Part shown: positions 48,853-62,300 of the stretch, in pieces
Layout of the letters: each line of letters begins with the position of its first letter
Position numbering within the stretch: position 1 is the first letter of the stretch
From: Plasmodium malariae
Taxonomy: Eukaryota; Apicomplexa; Aconoidasida; Haemosporida; Plasmodiidae
Assembly: GCF_900090045.1 (NCBI RefSeq)
Contig: NC_041788.1
Coordinates: 2,785,501-2,849,500, forward strand
Length of the DNA stretch: 64,000 bases
Reading direction: 5' to 3'
The notes under the pieces: generated by a model
What the model saw: only the letters and a program-made list of their open reading frames with translations
The model's database searches: none
What the model was told of the DNA's origin: nothing
Made by a program: the position numbers and the translations under genes

Positions 48853-51800
48853 TTAATTGGGTAAGTAATATCCATTGAGCAGTTCGTGGTTCTCCTTAAT
48901 ATATTCAACCAAATGTACTTGGACATTTTCTTTAATATTTTTCGTTAAATTATTTTCCCTTTTAAATAGTTGTTCTTTTACGTAATTCCTAAATGAAGCT
49001 GTGTCCTTTACATCCTTACGTATATGTGCATATATATATAAATATAAATATATTTACATATTTATTTATATGCATATATGTATATATATGGAAAAAAAAT
49101 ATATATTTAACGTAAGCATGTACACAGTTGTGCATATGAAGATGTTTGGACGTATATACGACATTTATGTAAGGCATTACTTTTAGTAACAGTTTTATAT
49201 CCTCCTTTATTTGTGGCAAGTTGATCATTTTTTTTTTGAGCTTTTCCTTAAACATTTGAAATCTGCAATATGGAGATGGGGATAAAAATGAGTGTAAAAT
49301 TAGGGTAAAATAAATGTAGACACAAGTAGAGTTCAACTGAAGCCCCATATGTGTGTATGCCACTTTTCCTGTTCTTTTCTAATATGTTCGAAATTACTTG
49401 TAGTGAAAAATGGACTTATCTCTTTCTTCATTTAGTAAATTTAAAATATCGTATTGTGGCTCATTTTTTATGCCCTTAAGGATTACGTAAAAGTAATTTA
49501 TGGACATGTTACAAAGTTTGTACAGATTATGGAAGTTAAGCTTTTCAGAGCCTGCCATTAATATTTCCAGGGAAGAAGTGTGCATGTGTACGAATGGGTG
49601 CTGCGTATTTGTGTAGTGCGTATATGTATGCACATACATATATATATACACGTGCACATGCACATAACTGCGTAAAGTGCATCTGCAGAATGATATTTTC
49701 CCTACCCAGGTAAGTGAATGAGTTTATCAAGTTAAACGAGTTAGTTGTAACTTTGCAATAATACCCTTCCGTATGAATATTTCGTGATGCCTGGAAATAC
49801 TTAACATTAAAGAATTCACTTAAGTACTTTTCTTTTTTTACACTTATTTTTAATGTGTCTGTAAAAAATGCTTCATTGTATACTTCTCTTCCACTCTGAT
49901 TGTTTTTATATTCTTCCTCATTCTGTGCTATGGATGAATCATGAAATTTGTACAAGTCACCAATTGAAGCTTGGAAATGATAAAAGTACAAATTGCATGG
50001 AAGACTATTAAAATATACTACAGGCATATCAAAAACCTTCAGCATTTTATAAAGATGAATGTTGTTATTTATATTTTCATTTTTCACTTCCTCCAATTCT
50101 TGCTTCGTCTCCGTCTTGATTTCCTTCTTCAATTCGTCCATTAAGTTTGGTTTAGTTACCCCCTTCATGTCTTCCCTTTCTTTTCCTCCTTTTTTTTCTT
50201 TTCCATTTTTCAAGTTAAAAATACTGTAAGATAAGGAGCATTGATCAACTGCTATTCTTAGAAAACGCTTGCTAACCAGCTTTCCTATTTCAATACTGCT
50301 ATAATGTTCATGATTTAACATGTTATCTTTACTTATTCTGTATTTATTTGAAAAGGAGCACAGCTCCCCCGCGCTGAAAATAAACTTGTCATTTGTCTGA
50401 GAAGGGTGAGAAAGAAAAGGATGAAAAAGTGGGGGCATTTGTGAGTGCATATGTGTGTATACTGGGTGGTCAATGTATGTGCACACGTGGGTATATTAGA
50501 TGGTCAATGTATGTGCACACGTGGGTATATTAGATGGTCAATGTATGTGCACACGTGGGTATATTAGATGGTCAATGTATGTGCACACGTGGGTATATTA
50601 GATGGTCAATGTATGTGCACACGTGAGTATATTAGATGGTCGATGTATGTGCACACGTGAGTATATTAGATGGTCAATGTATGTGCACACGTGGGTATAT
50701 TAGATGGTCAATGCATACGTAAACGTATGTACGTTCTTGCGCACACGTGTTTTACTTTTTTCCCCTTTTTGCAGTGTATCACCTGGAAATTGTGGTTGAC
50801 GCATATGTATTGATTGTACACGATTGAGGACTTGTTGAGAATGTAGTGCAAATGATTACTTATGTCAAATATGTAGGATGACAACAAGACTCTACATGGA
50901 ATTAAAACGGTGTTTTTACAAAGATACTTGTACGTTTTAAAGATAGATTTGTCTACTTTCCTGTGTTTACAATAGCGAACTACAATATATTTTAAACGAT
51001 TTTTTTTATTTTTTTTAATTGCTATAATTTGTCCATGAATTATTCGAATTTTTAAAAGATGAAATAAAAAAAATATTTTATTTAATGCATATTTTATATT
51101 TTCAAAAACTGCTTGTTTATGATAAAAATTTTTTTTCTGTATATTATTTGAAAATAGGTAGTTGTCTTTCAAGTGTCCCTCATTTTGGTAATACGTTCTG
51201 TCGTCGCTGATGTTTTTCTGGATGTTTTGGGGGCCATCTTGCTGGAAATTTTGACTATTTTTTTGGAAATGATGACTATTTTTTTGGAAATGATGATTAT
51301 TTTTTTGGAAATGATGATTATTTTTTTGGAAATGATGATTATTTTCTTGGAAATGATGATTATTTTCTTGGATAGATGATGATTATTTTCTTGGAAATGA
51401 TGATTATTTTCTTGGAAATGATGATTATTTTCTTGGAAATGATGATTATTTTCTTGGAAATGATGATTATTTTCTTGGAAATGATGATTATTTTCTTGGA
51501 AATGATGACTATTTTCTTGGAAATGATGACTATTTTTTTGGAAATGATGACTATTTTCTTGGAAATGATGATTATTTTCTTGGAAATGATGATTATTTTC
51601 TTGGAAATGATGATTATTTTCTTGGAAATGATGACTATTTTCTTGGAAATGATGACTATTTTCCTGGCAATGATGACTATTTTCCTGGAAAATTTCTTGA
51701 CCATTTTGACTATTATGACTATTTTTCTGTGTATTTTTCCTTGCACCCCCCTTTACTCTCTTCCTGACTATTTTCTTGTCACATACATCACATGTATATG

Positions 51801-54800
51801 GAGAAATGATGATTAGCTTATATGTGTTTGTGTTATTCTTCAAAAAGAAATTAACCATATTAAACATATTCATATTATTGCTGTAAATAACAATATAACT
51901 AACGCAATTTTTTACAATATTCATATATTTACTTGCTTTGTCAAAATATTTTTCAAGAAAAGGATCGCTAATGCTAAAAACGCCATCAACATTTCTGTGT
52001 ACGTTCATATTGGTTCCGTCCATTTTTTCCTTGCATCCGTCTTTAAGTTTTTCCTCCCCATTTCTGTCCTTCTCCTTCTCCTTCTCGTCCTCCTGTGCCA
52101 GTTCCAACCCCCTTTCCTTCTCTTTTTTCTTAGCTTTTTCCTCGTGTCCGTATGACATGCTTTCCTTTTCGCTACTCATATCATCATTCTTGTTATTAAA
52201 ATGGGTACGGGTAGCATATGATTCCTTTATCTTGTTACAGTTTCTGTTCTCCTCATTTTGTACTTCACTTTGTATATTATTTTTTATGAAGCTGTTGATG
52301 GTGGTACCTTTTCTGCTGAACCCTTTGTCAATCTCATCCATTTTTCCTCTTTTTCTTTCAACCACATTGTTATCGTTGTTGTTGTCATTCTGCACAATGG
52401 CATCGCTACGTACCTCCTCCTTCTTCCCTTTGTCTTCATCATCATTATCACTCGTATCACTTGTCCGTAGACAGCTAGATGATAAAGAGGAGTAACTAGA
52501 GTACTCCTTTTCTGTGTTTCCCTCCTCTGTGTTTTCCTTTAACTCATCTCCTTTATTTCTTCTCTTTTTTTTTTTTATTCTTTTTTGTCTCACCTCCTCC
52601 TCATCTTCTTCGTTAGACTTTATCTTCTGGGCACAGTTACTATCTTTATTTTTCCTTTTATGTTTGCATGCATTGCTTTTTATTTTTTCCTTTTTATTTA
52701 ACTCATTCATATTGTATTCCCTATCCGCGTAATTTGCCTGGACACCCTTAAATTTGCCCTTAAACTGGTCCGCTTCGTTCGAATCACAGCTGGAGCTCTC
52801 ATGTGAGCAGTGAGGCGAGCAGTGAGGCGAGCAGTGAGGCGAGCAGTGAGGTGAGCAGTGAGGTGAGCAGTGAGGTGAGCTGTGAGGCTTTGCCTTTGAC
52901 ATCTCCCTTTTGGTATCATTATTACGGCCAGTCTTACTTCTAGTCCCATCGCTAACCCTTGGATGTTCGAACTCTTCGTACTTTTCGTAGTCCTTGGCCT
53001 TAACCAGGAAGTCCAACTTCTCATTTGCGTACATGACCCGTTGGTGGTGTTCAATAAAATTATAATTTTTTTTTTTACCCGCTTCGTAGCTATTTAAATT
53101 GAAGGAGTAAGTAGTGATGTCTTCTTTGTCAAAGCATATAAAGAGGTAATCATAGAATACAAAATTGTTGTTATTTAGTTCAAGTTTTTTGTTTTCTCTA
53201 TCAATATTATAAACATCATCATATAATATCTTTATCCTTTGCTTTAACATAATATTTTTTAATTTCCTGTACATAAGTGAGCTTTCGAGCGAGTAGCTCT
53301 TTATGGAGTCGTATTCCTCCATACTGCTATCGTCATCATTACTTGCAATGTTATTGTAATTACCACTACCATTTCTACTGCCACTATAACTGCTAGTTCT
53401 ACTGAAATGCTTATTTCTGTATGCTATGATGAGGGTTATATTATTAAATATATACTCATTGTTTACAAGGATTTTATAAAGTACACATAAACACATATCG
53501 TTAATACCCCAAAGGACTAAATTATGATCAATGTTAATACATTTCTTTGAACACATTTGTTTTGTCAACAATAAATATTTTTTATGACATCCTTTTTTCC
53601 TCTTGGATGCTTTCATTTCTTCTTTATATTCATCAAACACATTTCCCTTTTTAAAAATACTCACACTGTTATCTTTTTCGTTTAAGAATTTAAAGTGGTT
53701 ATACACCTCTCTATAGATGTTGTCCTCTACTGACACATGGCAAGAACACGATTTCGTCAGCCTGAAAAGGAAGCGAGCGTTCGCGCTAATGAGAACACGT
53801 ATATGTGCTTATAAATGTATATATACACCATACATATACATATATACCAAAATATTCGCTCAAACGTAAGCAAAAGTACACCCACATATGCATATATACC
53901 CAAATATGAACACAATTAGTAGCAAAAAGTACACCCATACAATGCAACAACAAAGCATGCAGCTTTTGGTTCTTTCATTTTACACTAATATGTTATGTAT
54001 AATCTTTTTATCGTAATATTTGAAAATAATTATGGAGGAAAAAAAGTAAAGTAGAAAGTGCTTAGTTTCTTCATTGTCGCTTTGAAGAATTATATTTTTA
54101 AAATTGAAATATTTCGTTTTATAGTAAAAGTCAATATTGTTAAGTAGACATCCTGACGTTATGTTTATTATTTTGCTTCCACACCTACTCACAAATATAT
54201 AATAATTATTTGATCGATAGAAGTCCAGCTCTGAGAAGGGAAAAAATAATATGACAGTTATGTCCTTCCAAGCGCTTGTATATGCACACATACATGCACC
54301 CATACATTTCCAAATACATTTCCAGATACATGTCCAAATACATGCACATATACACTTCCAAATACATTCCCAAATGCATGCACACATATATGCATATATA
54401 TTTATACATACATACATGCACATGTATACGGCCCTATGCGTGCAACGCAGCCGCTTATCTTTGTCTCATCTGACCTGGAAACGAACCCGCGGGGTGCTTA
54501 ACCGGGTTGTTGCTGTTCCCCCCCGTCTTGCAATATTCCTTAAGAGACAAAATAATTTCATTAATTTTGTTCTTCTCAGAATGATTAATACCATCTAGTA
54601 GTTTCCGAACCTCATCTTCATCACTTAGTTTCATGTAATCCGTTGACGGGGGTAAGAATAAAGTGTATTTATTTAATACATATAAAGACTCCAAAATATT
54701 AGCTTTTTTTTTTTTCTTAACTCTATTGAAATAGTTTAATATATAAGGAATATTTCCCCTTTCGTTATTAGTGGCAATAATATAGTCGACTTCGTCATAG

Positions 54801-57800
54801 TACTTTTCTATTTTTAGTAAAACGTCCTTACAGTTGTTCCAGTACTGGTATAAGTGGTTTGGATGAGGGAAAAAAAAAAAAAAAAATATATATATGAGGT
54901 GTAATGTGCACAGAAAAAGTGCGAGTAGAACTGCACATGGGTAAAATTCAAGGTGTAATATACACGGGTAAAACACAATGAGAAGTGTACACTATATTGT
55001 TCATGTGATGCTAATAAGGGGAATGCATTTTGCATGTGCCCTATGACGTTATCTTTACATCCAGAAAACAAATGATACAATGTCTTCTCATCATTTAGAT
55101 TTACCTTATCATTCAAAATAAACATGTTAAGAGAAAAGGCATTTTTGTCCTTATCGATTAGGTTAGATAACCAGTCGATATGTTTGTACTTACATATAAA
55201 ATAATTTTTCTTTATATTTACTAATTCGTCCAAGTGTAGCTGTGAGCATGTAGAGGGGTGATACAGGTGGACAAAAAGAAAAAAAAAAAAAAATAGATAT
55301 GAGATATGAGAAACAATAAAATAAATTGAAATGAAGTAAAATGAAATAAAAAAATTAATTAATGAATAAATTAATGAAAAAATTAATGAATAAATTAATG
55401 AAAAAATTAAAGAAAAAATTAAAGAAAAAATTAATGAAAAAATTAATGAAAAAATTAATGAAAAAATTAATGAAAAAATTAATAGAAGAAAAATCATGCC
55501 CTTACTTTAAAAGAAACGCAGTCGAACATGGTCGACTCCTCCACTGTAACTAACTCGTACAAGTCGAGGAACAAAAACAGAAGTATTATTTCGTTCTGAA
55601 ATGTGTAAAGAGATGAGAGAGAAAAGTGTGTTCATGTAGGTGTATGTATATATATATATATATGTACAAATGTTACGCAGAACCTTGTCTTACTGACACG
55701 TTAACATGTTCATTTATTTCTCCTTTTTTTTTTTTTTTTTTTTTTCTATCCTTACCTTTTTAAACGTCTCCGGGTATATATTTTGAAGTAATAAAAAAAT
55801 ATCGTAGTACGAGAGGTTTATAACTTCCTTAAAATTTCTGTCGGGTTTCTTTTTCCCACCATCGTGGTTAAACTTGATTATATTTATTTTGCTGCCACCT
55901 ATTAAATTATAAGGATCAATATATTCAACCATGTATATATATATGTATGCACATATACGTACGTGTGGACACTATGCAAATATGCAATACCATTTTCAAA
56001 TCCCTCGTCGCTTTTCGCCCCCTCCTTTTTCTTTTTTATCTTTTCGTATATTTTTTTGTACGTCTTGTCCTTGTTAAAATTAAAATATAATATCTCAATT
56101 TTTTCGAAATTCTTGTGAAACTTTTTGCTCACTTTCTCGATCTGATTCAAAAAAATAAAATAAAATAAAAAAATAAAAGGTGTTACAACATGTGTTACTA
56201 GAGTATTAACAGGAGTCGTTCCTTTAAGAAATGAAGCATATGATCACATGCATATACCCATATATACATGTTTACACGCACGCACACATACATACATACA
56301 TTTACATATTTATGCATTTGTAAACGAATTTGCATCCTTTGCACATACGTCGGAAAAGCTGATATGGGAATACAAATATAATAATTTTTTTAAGAGAGAG
56401 ATGTTGACATTATTGCCATCGGAGTCTTGTTTGTTGTGTTCGTAATCATACTGAAGCTGTTTTTAAAAATTAAATGAACAGCATGTACATATGAAAACAT
56501 ATGTATTGCACAATAATGGAGTGACGAAACAATGATATGCACCCAATCTACATTCACTGAGTAAGCGGTACTACATTTTACGCATGTGCTTATGTAGTAC
56601 GCGTATGTAATTAAGCATGGGTGCGTATTCTTATACATGTTTGTGCTTTATTTTATTTTATTATATTATTCTGTTTCCTTCTACATACGTGGTTGTAAAT
56701 ACTCCTTATCACAGTTCTTGTGTCTAAATTTTTCTTAACAAAATAATCGGCGTAGATTTCCACGTCATCAATTAAATGCTCATTTAAGAAGCCGTAGATA
56801 ACTGCATCGTTGATTTCATATCTCTTATGTAAATCGTTCAGATTTTCTATTCTTATTTTCTTCAAAATGAATTGCTTAAATTCTATAAACAAGTATTTCT
56901 TTTTTTTTTTGTTTAACGTTTTTGTTCCTTCCTTGTATGATGTCTAAAAAAAAAAAAGAAAAAAAAAAAATAAATAATCCACACAAAAAATGTTAGAGCC
57001 ATGCGTACCTACACGATTGACCTATGTAATTACGGTTGTTCGTTGTAGCAACTCTTTTGATATTTCTAACTGGTTTGTTTATTTGCTGTCTTTATGCTCT
57101 CGCTGCTAATACTGCTAATGCTGCTAATGCTGCTAATACTGCCTATAAGCACTTGCTTCTAATACATCCTTTATGTACTCCCTTTTTGCAGTTTTTTTGA
57201 GACTATTTCCCGCTACATGGGGTGCATGAGCAACACTTACCAGAGCTGGAGCTATGTCAGTATAAAATTCATTTTTCAGGAGGTAGTTATAGTTCTTCAA
57301 ATTGTAAAGCTTGACTAGTATATTCACATCTATATTTTTCTTTAACCATATAAACCCTATGATTTTTTTCTTACTATTTAGTACTGTTAATAATATATCA
57401 TCTTTTTTTTTTTTTTCAATAATATCATAGATAAGATAGTGATTTGTTTCCTCTACATCTTGTCGGGAATATCTCTTAAACAGTTCATGTAAATCATATA
57501 TATCAGAACTACAAGTTAAACGCAGGAAAATTTTACTAACATATGAGTATTTATTTAGCAGGAAAAGATGTTTGTACTCACTTTTTAGTAGTAGATCGTT
57601 TTCTAGATCTACTACTATCCCATGAGTAGTATGTAATAACTCTTCTTTCAGTGTTAAATTGTTATCTTTTAAAAATACTAATATGAATACTAAATCCTCA
57701 AACGAACGAAACAAATATGAAAAGAGAGAATCATAATAACTCACATGATCAGTTAACAGCAAATTTACTATTAGCGTATTATTACTATTAACATTTGATA

Positions 57801-58182
57801 TGATATTATGCTTCTTTATATGCAATGATAAGGAGTAATAGAAATCTTCTAAAATAAACTCCTTATTTTTTACAATATCTTTTTTATAGGATGAAGACAG
57901 CTCATAATCAAGAGAAGCAATACCCAAAATATTCTTCTCCTTTTCATTATCAATTTTCCTTTTTTCAAATATTGTTATACAAATAGATGAATACTGAACT
58001 GTGTTAATTATTTCGGAGTAAGCTGATTTAGACAGGCAGCTATTCCTTTGGATCTCATATGACTCCTCTTTATTCTGAGCAATATTATTTAAAGCATAAA
58101 CTACATACTCATCAACAAATTTGCACTTATCTTTCAATCGCATCAAATGTTTGTGTTTGTAAAATTTAAACGTGTATTCCAT
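48853..58182 (-). CDS. CFAP61: Cilia- and flagella-associated protein 61 homologue (CFAP61), 14 exons, frame interrupted in a coding repeat
   Basis: CFAP61 is an axonemal protein of the calmodulin- and radial-spoke-associated complex. Exons, in coding order: 58182-57241, 56943-56689, 56456-56349, 56141-55991, 55898-55756, 55595-55506, 55239-54991 (end uncertain), 54844-54475, 54230-53984, 53761-50783, 50396-49706, 49551-49398, 49262-49181, 49014-48853. All phases match; the total is about 2206 residues (human about 1240). Exon 1 matches the N-terminal GNAT-like part (IIGFIWLKKNIDVNIL). Exon 10 carries the nucleotide-binding-like fold (NLVLWGINDMCLCVLYKILV, FNNITLIIAY, YDYLFICFD). NHNFQ|TNDKFIFSAGELCSF spans exons 10-11. 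SEKLNFHNLYKLC, then YVILKGI, matches the C-terminal region. Exon 10 is broken by two extra bases near 51371-51378, in a 21-bp repeat. Expected role: male gamete axonemes. Confidence 0.8.
50463..50715. repeat. 34-bp tandem array in CFAP61 intron 10
   Basis: Seven copies (plus a degenerate eighth) of a 34-bp unit, GATGGTCAATGTATGTGCAC followed by ACGTGGGTATATTA, lie within intron 50397-50782. Copies differ by single bases (GTGAG for GTGGG; TCGATG for TCAATG). Each holds the palindrome GTGCAC. Confidence 0.95.
51243..51705. repeat. 21-bp coding repeat (HHFQENN) in CFAP61 exon 10
   Basis: About 22 copies encode His-His-Phe-Gln-Glu-Asn-Asn/Ser on the minus strand. One unit (51364-51386) is two bases longer (CATCATCTATCCAA instead of CATCATTTCCAA), shifting the frame. 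Beyond it the original frame reads Ser-Lys-Lys-Ile-Ile to a stop, while CFAP61 homology continues in the other frame. Confidence 0.95.
52800..52885. repeat. 12-bp coding repeat (CSPH) in CFAP61 exon 10
   Basis: Six to seven copies of CAGTGAGGCGAG / CAGTGAGGTGAG encode Cys-Ser-Pro-His on the minus strand, in a low-complexity insertion rich in Lys, Glu and Ser. Confidence 0.9.
55355..55492. repeat. AATTAATGAAAA repeat in CFAP61 intron 6
   Basis: Tandem 12-bp units (AATTAATGAAAA, some AATTAAAGAAAA) fill most of the 55240-55505 intron. On the minus strand this is a long pyrimidine tract leading to the acceptor. Confidence 0.85.
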
Positions 58183-59349
58183 TTTTTAATTTTTACTTTT
58201 GATCTTCATCTACGAATATTTAGCGCCCTCCTTAGGGGGACTGTACGACAACGTGCACCTCAAGGAGGTCCAAGAAGGTACAAGAAGTCCTCAAAACACG
58301 CATAAACGCATCAGAACACGGCGTAGGCACTAACCTAACTTACAAGTATGTAAAAAACATATTATAAAATATTCCATAACGCGCTATTCACCCCAAGTTA
58401 TTCACTCCTACTAGTAGTACTATCTCTAATCGAATTACGGATCGCGAAATACAGTAAGGGGAAATATTTTAAAAACATGAATGATAAAAGAAGCCCATAA
58501 AAGTAGTATATTCAATCTTAATTATGCATGTTAAGACAGAAATATTTATGCTTTTTTCCCTTTTTTCTTTTTTCTTTTTTCTTTTTTTTTTTTTTTCTTC
58601 TAAATTAGCACTGATAAGGCTAAATGATAAACTGATGTTTTACTGTTCATTTGTTTGCTTGTTTGATTCTTTTTCTTTTTTTCCCATTTACGCACAGTAA
58701 GCGCGTTTTTTTGATTACTCTGCGTGTGCCGCTTATTCTATGTAATTAGCTATAATACCTTTTCGATGGTACGTTTTGGACATTTAACAAATAATTAGCG
58801 CACTGCATGTATTAGCAAATACATACTTAAGTAATAAATATGGAAGAGAAAAAAAAAAAAAAAAAAAAGGAAAGGAAAGAAAAGAAAAGAAAAGAAAAAG
58901 GGAAAGAAAAAAGAAAGAAAAAAAGGAAGGAAAAAAAAAAAGAAAAAAAGGAAAGAAAAATGAAAGAAAAAAAGAAAGGAGGAAAAACTAAAAAACACAA
59001 AACAAAACATAAGAATATTCATATAACAAATACTATACAAGGATAATAATTTAAAATTTTTTTAAAATGCAGAAACAAAGTGGTACATCATGTTTATAAT
59101 GGAATTCCTTTTCCTACTTATAATTTTTATATTGTCACTTTGCATTTAATTATTATGAAAAAATTGCGCACAGTTACCCTCGTACATATAATTGACCTAT
59201 ACACGCATATGTACATATATATATGCACACATTTATATATTTATGATAACACACACAGTCGAGTGCGAACATTGACATAAGCATCTTCTGGACTATTGCT
59301 AATTTAAATAGTAACATCATTCTATAAAAAGTGCTAAATAATTAAAGGA
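58183..59349. other. Intergenic region between SYF1 and CFAP61
   Basis: It is the likely CFAP61 promoter and SYF1 3' UTR. It includes a 150-base purine-only stretch of A and G (58840-58985) that opens as Lys/Glu/Arg on the plus strand and Phe/Leu on the minus strand, and T runs near 58570. No gene is supported. Confidence 0.5.
58842..58985. repeat. Polypurine (AAAG/GAAA) tract
   Basis: About 145 bases are almost purely A and G, in AAAAG and GGAAAG units. Such a tract can form triplex DNA; no coding evidence. Confidence 0.8.
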
Positions 59350-62300
59350 TTAGCCATTTTTAATTTTTTTTTGAAGCCTCTCTTCATTTTCAATCATTTC
59401 CTGCAGTATCCTCTTCGTGTTTTCTATTACGTTCAAGTTCGAGTTTTCGTCTTTTTCTATCTCCTTAACTCCCCTGTGCGAACTCCTGAAGTGAGAAACG
59501 AGGAACAAGCGAATGTGATGCGTGTAACTAGGCAGTGAACACAGAAAAAAATATGAACAGTTAAACAAGTAGCTTAATACAATTCAAAAGAATGAACTAG
59601 CACTTCTAGTTAATAATATTACGTAAATATGCTTAGGACGCTTCTTTTTATTCTTATCATGTCTCTGAAGGTGTGCTCGTTTCCATGCAATGCTTCAAAT
59701 TCTCTCCAATCCTGAGGGGGGTGGGGAAAATACAAAATATGAAGAAAAATGCAGAAAAGGCTCGAAAAAAAAAAAAAAATAAAAAAAAAAAATAAACATG
59801 ACAGAAAAAAGCTCGAAAAGAAAAAAAATATGTACACGAATGGATACACCAACAGTCTAATACAATCTTAACGCTCATTGTGTCAAGGTTTGCAACCTGG
59901 TAAAACTTCGAATAGGCCAATGGATTAGTAAACTGAGCCGTGTAAATGTAAAGCGCCCTGACACGCTCATATTCGTTTAACTTATATTCCATGTCAATAT
60001 ATAACAAACAAATTTCTCTCGCCTATAAATATTTGACAAAAAAACGAAATGACAATCAAAAAAAAAAAAAAAAGAAAAAATTTGTAAGTTCATTTTTATG
60101 CGTTTGAAGAACATATGTGCATGTGTTTACATCGTCATCCTTTAGCGTTTGAATAGCCTCCTCAAATGCTTCCCTGGCTTTGTGAACTCCATAGGATTTG
60201 GATATCTAAAGGGAGCACGGGAAAAAAAAAATATAAAGTAAAAAATAAAATATATGCATATGTATGCATTTATATTTGTATTTGTGTATGCATTTATATT
60301 TGTATTTGTGTATGCATTTATATTTGTATTTGTGTATGCATTTATGTATGTACACCTTGGCACTCGAGAAAGAATGCTGGAACATTACTAACCTTCCAAA
60401 TGAACATCTTATAAAATGTAGCTTTGTCCTTTTCCTCCAGAAAGGGAATAGCCTCTTTATAAATACTCAGTGAATTCTTCAAAAAGCCATAATTTTCTTC
60501 AAATAAAGCATACATGAAAAAAATATACTTAGCAAATTCTTTTGGAATATACGTTTTGTTGTCAATACCATAAATAGCTTGTTTAAACAGTTCACGCACA
60601 TATGAAATATTTTTGTCTTTATATCTCTCAATGTATTTATTAATATAATTGGCATAAATGGGGTATAAATAAGGGTAGTGAAATATAGAAATAGCTTTCT
60701 CGTAAATTTTAAAACATTCATTAAAGTATTTATGTGTGTACAGAAAATTAGCAAAGGACAAAACCATTTTCACAGTAATACTTTTTGCATGATACAAAAC
60801 ATCAAACATGCTTATGGACGTTTCAACTGTGCCGTAATTTATTTCCATATCAAGAATTAAGCACATCAATTTGGTTGAGTTTAGAAGGTTAAACTCGGTA
60901 TGTGCGAGCACATCGCCATCAGTACTGTCCCGTAGACCTCTACTGTAAATACTGATTGCATTGTTTTCCCCGCTTCTACTAGTATTGTGCACATTAAATG
61001 TAGTTCCATTTTCTGCTTTCCCTTTAAAGGATTTTCCTCTGCCAATATCAATAGCCAACCTGGCTACATTCAACGCTTCCTTGTAATTTGCTTGCAGTAA
61101 TTCTAGTTCAACCCATGAGCAAAATATATTTGCCATTTCGTTGACATTTTTGAAATTTTTTTCTTTTATAGCTCTATGGAAAACCTTTACAGATTCGTCA
61201 TATTTGTTCCTGTTATAATAGTAGTATGCATAACTAATATATACATCACTCAATCTCCCTATGTATTCATTATGCTCAAAATGTATTAAACACTTGTTGA
61301 AGAGATCTACTTTATCAGTATCATTTGCAACTGCATCAATTTTGCTTAACCATATGTACACATTATTTTTATTGTTTTTCAGTTTAATATCAGCTATAAA
61401 TATTTTCCTTACATCCAAAAGGTAGTTTATTTTTTCCATATACAAATCGATTACAAAATCATCATTTGGTTTTATTCCCTCTGAAATTAGTTCATTGTCT
61501 ATTGCTTCTTTCTCCTCTTCAACATATAAATCACTTGTGCTAGTATTCCTTTTTTCCTCTTGTTGATTTATTTTCAAATCTATCAACACCTTCAACGTTT
61601 CAATGTAGTTTTCAAAAAGAATTGAAAAGTCATTAACTGTGTAACATTCTGATATCCCCTCTTCATATGAATCCATAGCCTTATTCCATCTACCCTCGTA
61701 CACATAATTATTTGCTAATAGAATGAAAATAGATGTAACATTTTCATAATTTTTAAAAATATTTATATTTTTTTTCAAAATTTCCATAACGTCATTATTT
61801 AAAACTTTAGCTGAACTAATTAAATTAAATATTTCTTTATATAAATCATATTTTGATTTATTTCCTAAATCTAACGTCTCCTCTTCACAATTAAGTATAT
61901 AAAAAAAAGTACCTATTGCATGTTTATACATTTTATATTTTACATAATGATCAAATAAAAATATGACTTGTTCAGGATAAATTGTTATATATCTTTTAAT
62001 ATATTCATAATTAATTAACTTATTGTTTATTTTCTCATTATATTCTAATTGATAAAACCATAAATCTTCATGTTGATTTAAAAAAACATTCTGTAAAGAG
62101 CGATTGAATACTTCTCTTATCTTTTGAACTTTCCTTTGAATATATAAAAATTGAATGTACATAATATAGATGGACTTAAAATGGTACATATATAATAGAC
62201 ACTTTTCAAAAATCGCATTCACTTGTTCATATTCTCTTCTGTTATCGTAATAGACATCCTTTATCATCTCTATGCTATCTCTTATGTAGTTATACCACAG

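Noticed and set aside
50463..50715. CRISPR-like array
   Set aside because: Contiguous direct repeats without unique spacers in a eukaryotic intron; it is a minisatellite.
51360..51816. Plus-strand Met-Ile-Ile-Phe-Leu-Glu and minus-strand Ser-Lys-Lys-Ile frames
   Set aside because: Alternative frames of the CFAP61 21-bp repeat; CFAP61 homology defines the real frame.
58840..59046. 68-residue Lys/Glu/Arg frame and its Phe-rich opposite
   Set aside because: Pure purine tract with no domain, splice partner or conserved start context.
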